Part shown: piece after piece, positions 61,199 through 64,000 of the stretch | Layout of the letters: the number at the start of each line of letters is the position of its first letter | How positions within the stretch are numbered: the stretch's first letter is position 1 | NCBI GenBank assembly: GCA_005281725.1 | Contig: SSBO01000001.1 | Coordinates: 11,409,776 to 11,473,775, forward strand | DNA: 64,000 nt | DNA from: Wuchereria bancrofti | Taxonomy: Eukaryota > Nematoda > Chromadorea > Rhabditida > Onchocercidae | Direction of reading: 5' to 3' | Program-made: the position numbers and the translations under genes | The notes under the pieces: model-generated | Seen by the model: only the letters and a program-made list of their open reading frames with translations | Databases searched by the model: none | What the model was told of the DNA's origin: nothing

Positions 61199-64000
61199 AT
61201 GAATTCAACATCAGAACTACTTACTCCACAGGTGGAACTACTCCACATATGTCGACGAGTTACGGAGGGACAGCTAGCTCCAGATGCTGCATGCAACATG
61301 ATTCGGACACTTATGGTATGATTATTTCCAGTTTATTTAGCTGTTTCATACTTTCCCTTTCTATGCAGTATTCATATGTCATTGTTTACATCAGGTATCT
61401 CAGAAATTGTTACATGCCGTTGCTTTGCGTGATAAATAGCACAATCAGTCTTCAACCATTTATAATATCATTAAATTATCAACTGGATAACTGCGAATTT
61501 AATACACTGCGACAAATTTGAATGAAGAGTATTCAATTCAATGCTTCACATTTGCAGAAAACGATTGATAATATTCCTAGTTTGCTAGTGGATGTTTTGG
61601 CAATTGTGGATCTGGAATTGAGCACGGAGAAGAAGAGTGAAGAATTTCGCAAATGTTTCTTGGAATTCTTGTCACATCTGTCTGACCGGGCAAGTAAAAA
61701 CATCACATCCGCATGATATAACTTAATTGTGTGTTAGGTTGAATAACTTAAAAGATTATTATATTAAAAATGGATTAGAATTATATAGTTAAACAGCGTA
61801 ATCTTTTTGGATAAAGTTCACTATATGATGGAAGCGATGACTTGATTTTTTTTGCTCCATTTTTCTATTCTGGAAGTCTTTTTTCTACACTTCATTTCAT
61901 TTCAGTAAGTGGGCGAAATATTGTTATAAATTTGCAGATTGTTGCTGATGATGTATTAAAATGTGAATTGGATATACTGGGTGCCAACGAGCAAACAACT
62001 CGGTCACGAGTTGTAAAAACAAAAACTAGGCTTTTGTTAGTCACTTTAATATTGTTTTGTCAGCAATGTTGGTCATTAATTTTTACTGGCTTTATCAAAA
62101 AGGCTCTCATTTTACTTTCCGTTTTGCTTTTCTTTATAATTTGCTTCCCACCAAGTATTAAGGAGGAGGTCACCAATGACACAATCATTATCAAATTGTA
62201 AGAAAAAAACTTGTATGCATACTGATAATTTTTTTCAGTTTCAAGCAAGTGAAATTCAATTTACTGCGTGAGGAAAGCGAAGGCTATGCGAAGCTTATAA
62301 CAGAACTTCTCGATAATCCTTCCCTCAGTGTATCAAAGGCCTTAAGTCGACTTTATCATTTAATTGGTATTGATTTCTTGTTTTTATTCTATACATCACC
62401 AAAACAAAGAATCAGGTTTTTGCCGATTGTAAAAAATTGAGATTTCAATTTTGTTTTTTTCTTATTACAGGACAATTTAATTTGGATCCGAACCGAGTGA
62501 TTGACATCATTCTTGAGTGTTTTGAATCAGCACTGCAACGACGCAAATTTTTTATCGATTTGTTAACTGAATTCAAAGCGACTGGTGATGATATATGCAG
62601 CATTCTAGGATTCAAATTTACTTTTTATCAGGTTCTGTTTTCATCCTATCACGTTCTTTTCATATGTCTTTGACTTCATGTTGTTTCATATACCAGTTAA
62701 GTCTAAAAAGTTTAAAAAATAGATAATTGGATGAATCCATTAAATTTAGATGTTTACGTATTTGAAGTTTCAGCGTTCCGGTAGTACTCCTGCATCACTT
62801 TACAGAGTAGCAGCTGCTTTGTGTGACGAAAGAGTTATCGATTTGTTGTCACTATGCACATTTGTAGGTATTTTATCATACTGGAAAATTAACACTTATT
62901 TCATAATCATGTGTTGGTTCCTTCCTTAAGAAATTCCACGTTTATTTGTTTATTGAAATGTAGTATTTTAACATAATCTTATTATTGTAAATGCTTTTGC
63001 ACTAAAATGTACCTTTTAGTTGTCTCCGAAACTGGAAGATATGATGAACGATCACAAAAGTCGTGTTGAGCGAGATGGAAAACGAGCTAAAAAGAACGAA
63101 ACCATCTCTACTGGTATGGTACCAGTAGATTCACGAGTTCCTTCGGCAGCAACAGCTGGATATGCGGACGATAGTACTACCATTGCTGGCGTATCGTTTG
63201 CTTCCGTATTGGCGGTACAAAATGCCGATGATGTAAAACAGATCGATGAAAAAGACAGTGATGTTTGTTTTTTCTCAAATTTCCTATACCATTATATATG
63301 CATATGAAATGAATTTCAAATTTCTAAAAATTTATGCTTTTTACCTGACATAGTGCATAACCTTCTTAAAAAAGAGAAAGAAGGCAATTATAAACTACAA
63401 TTATAATTTATCTATAGAAACTTTTACATTACTCTGTACTTCATCTACAATATTGAAATTCAGGATGCTATACTTGCAAAAAATCAGAAGCTTGGTTTGA
63501 CGTTTGCCTTGCTAGAAGGAGGTGCTTGGCAGTTTGCAAAACAGATGCTCGACAGATTCCCTGAATTCTATGCTGTCAATGCCTCGTATTTTTTACTTTC
63601 TCAATTCTTTGGCTTTTATTTTACTCATACTTCCACTTATTTGTACTTAGTGATAATGATGATCTTTCTATTTCTTATGTGGTACAGTTATCTGTGTTCT
63701 TCTGGTTTTTAACTGAATTTTCAAAATCATACTAAAGTGTATTGTAATTTTCTACCGGTCTGTTGGGATAAAAAGCAGTTTTAACTTATCGCAATTCTTT
63801 TCAAATGCAGTATAACTTCAAAACCTTTTTTCTCACCTTCATACCATTATAGTTTGATTCTAACTCATAATGCACTCCTATTTTCAGGCGTTCTATAGCT
63901 CTCTCTATTGCGGATCTATTGGAACGATCTACTGATGACTTCTATCAGGAGTTCGTTATTCTTAGTTTCGAGTGAAATAAGTAGGAGATATGTTGAAGTT
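61199..64000 (+). CDS. thoc-2: THO complex subunit 2, 5' part
   Basis: Nine exons seen: 61199-61315, 61558-61689, 61938-62035, 62239-62366, 62471-62631, 62774-62863, 63020-63262, 63464-63585 and 63888 to about 63954; 386 residues, with the gene running past the window. THOC2 is the scaffold of the nuclear THO/TREX complex that couples transcription to mRNA export. Strong matches to human are NIPSLLVDVLAIVDLE, KFNLLREESEGYAKLI (human KFNLLREENEGYAKLI), QFNLDPNRVIDIILECFE, ILGFKFTFYQ, TPASLYRVAAALC, and NQKLGLTFALLEGGAWQFAK. The N-terminus MNSTSELLTPQVELLHICRR lies in a different frame from the longest open frame there. Intron 2 (61690-61937) works only with a GC donor (CGG|GCAAGT). The last exon's donor (TTC|GTTATT) is tentative. 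Confidence 0.9.

Noticed and set aside
61177..61521. 114-residue frame at the THOC2 start
   Set aside because: The same bases read from ATG 61199 in another frame give the THOC2 N-terminus and splice cleanly at 61315. The longer frame begins at a GTG and runs through the intron.
1..64000. CRISPR arrays, bacterial operons, Wolbachia insertions, or transposase genes
   Set aside because: No regularly spaced repeats, no bacterial-type gene runs, and no transposase or reverse transcriptase motifs were seen on either strand.

Overview
The window looks like nuclear DNA of a parasitic nematode, most likely a filarial/spirurid worm. It is strongly AT-rich with long poly-A/T runs. Genes are small-exon and intron-rich with TTTCAG-type acceptors. 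Several start codons sit 4-40 bases after an orphan TTTCAG or TTTTAG acceptor, as expected for spliced-leader trans-splicing. The proteins include nematode-like families (a Cys-rich CPG4-like secreted protein, a GLY-5-like GalNAc-transferase, a ZMP-type metalloprotease). No bacterial, viral or transposon genes were recognised. Species cannot be fixed from the sequence alone. All gene models were assembled by hand from splice signals and phase; homologies are from memory of the families, not searches.

Layout. 0-11 kb (+): a PP2A-associated alpha4/TAP42 (IGBP1) gene, a PHAX snRNA-export adaptor gene, and an acidic protein ending in an acyl-CoA-binding domain. 11-16.8 kb: AT-rich gene-free DNA. 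16.8-27.8 kb (-): a matrix metalloproteinase with large introns, followed upstream by a short GC-rich island at about 28.0-28.3 kb. 28.3-33.9 kb: gene-poor, with one decayed tRNA-Met-like relic. 33.9-36.7 kb (-): dynamitin (dynactin subunit 2). 37-39.3 kb: a minisatellite, simple repeats, and an orphan minus-strand exon. 39.5-45.4 kb (+): a polypeptide GalNAc-transferase with interchangeable lectin-domain exons. 47.5-50.8 kb (+): the mitochondrial S-adenosylmethionine carrier. 51.0-53.6 kb (-): a PI-PLC X-domain protein, tail to tail with the carrier. 55.6-57.2 kb (-): a Cys-rich secreted protein. 61.2 kb to the end (+): THO complex subunit 2, cut off by the window edge.

The genes are mostly unrelated housekeeping functions (phosphatase control, RNA export, dynein motor, glycosylation, mitochondrial methylation). 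PHAX and THOC2 both act in RNA export but are 55 kb apart. The first three genes share one strand and could be partly co-transcribed. The points most worth checking are three introns that only work as GC-AG introns, the duplicated lectin exons with a third relic copy, a metalloprotease without a visible cysteine switch, the hidden last exon of the acyl-CoA-binding protein, and the orphan exon at 38.9-39.2 kb.
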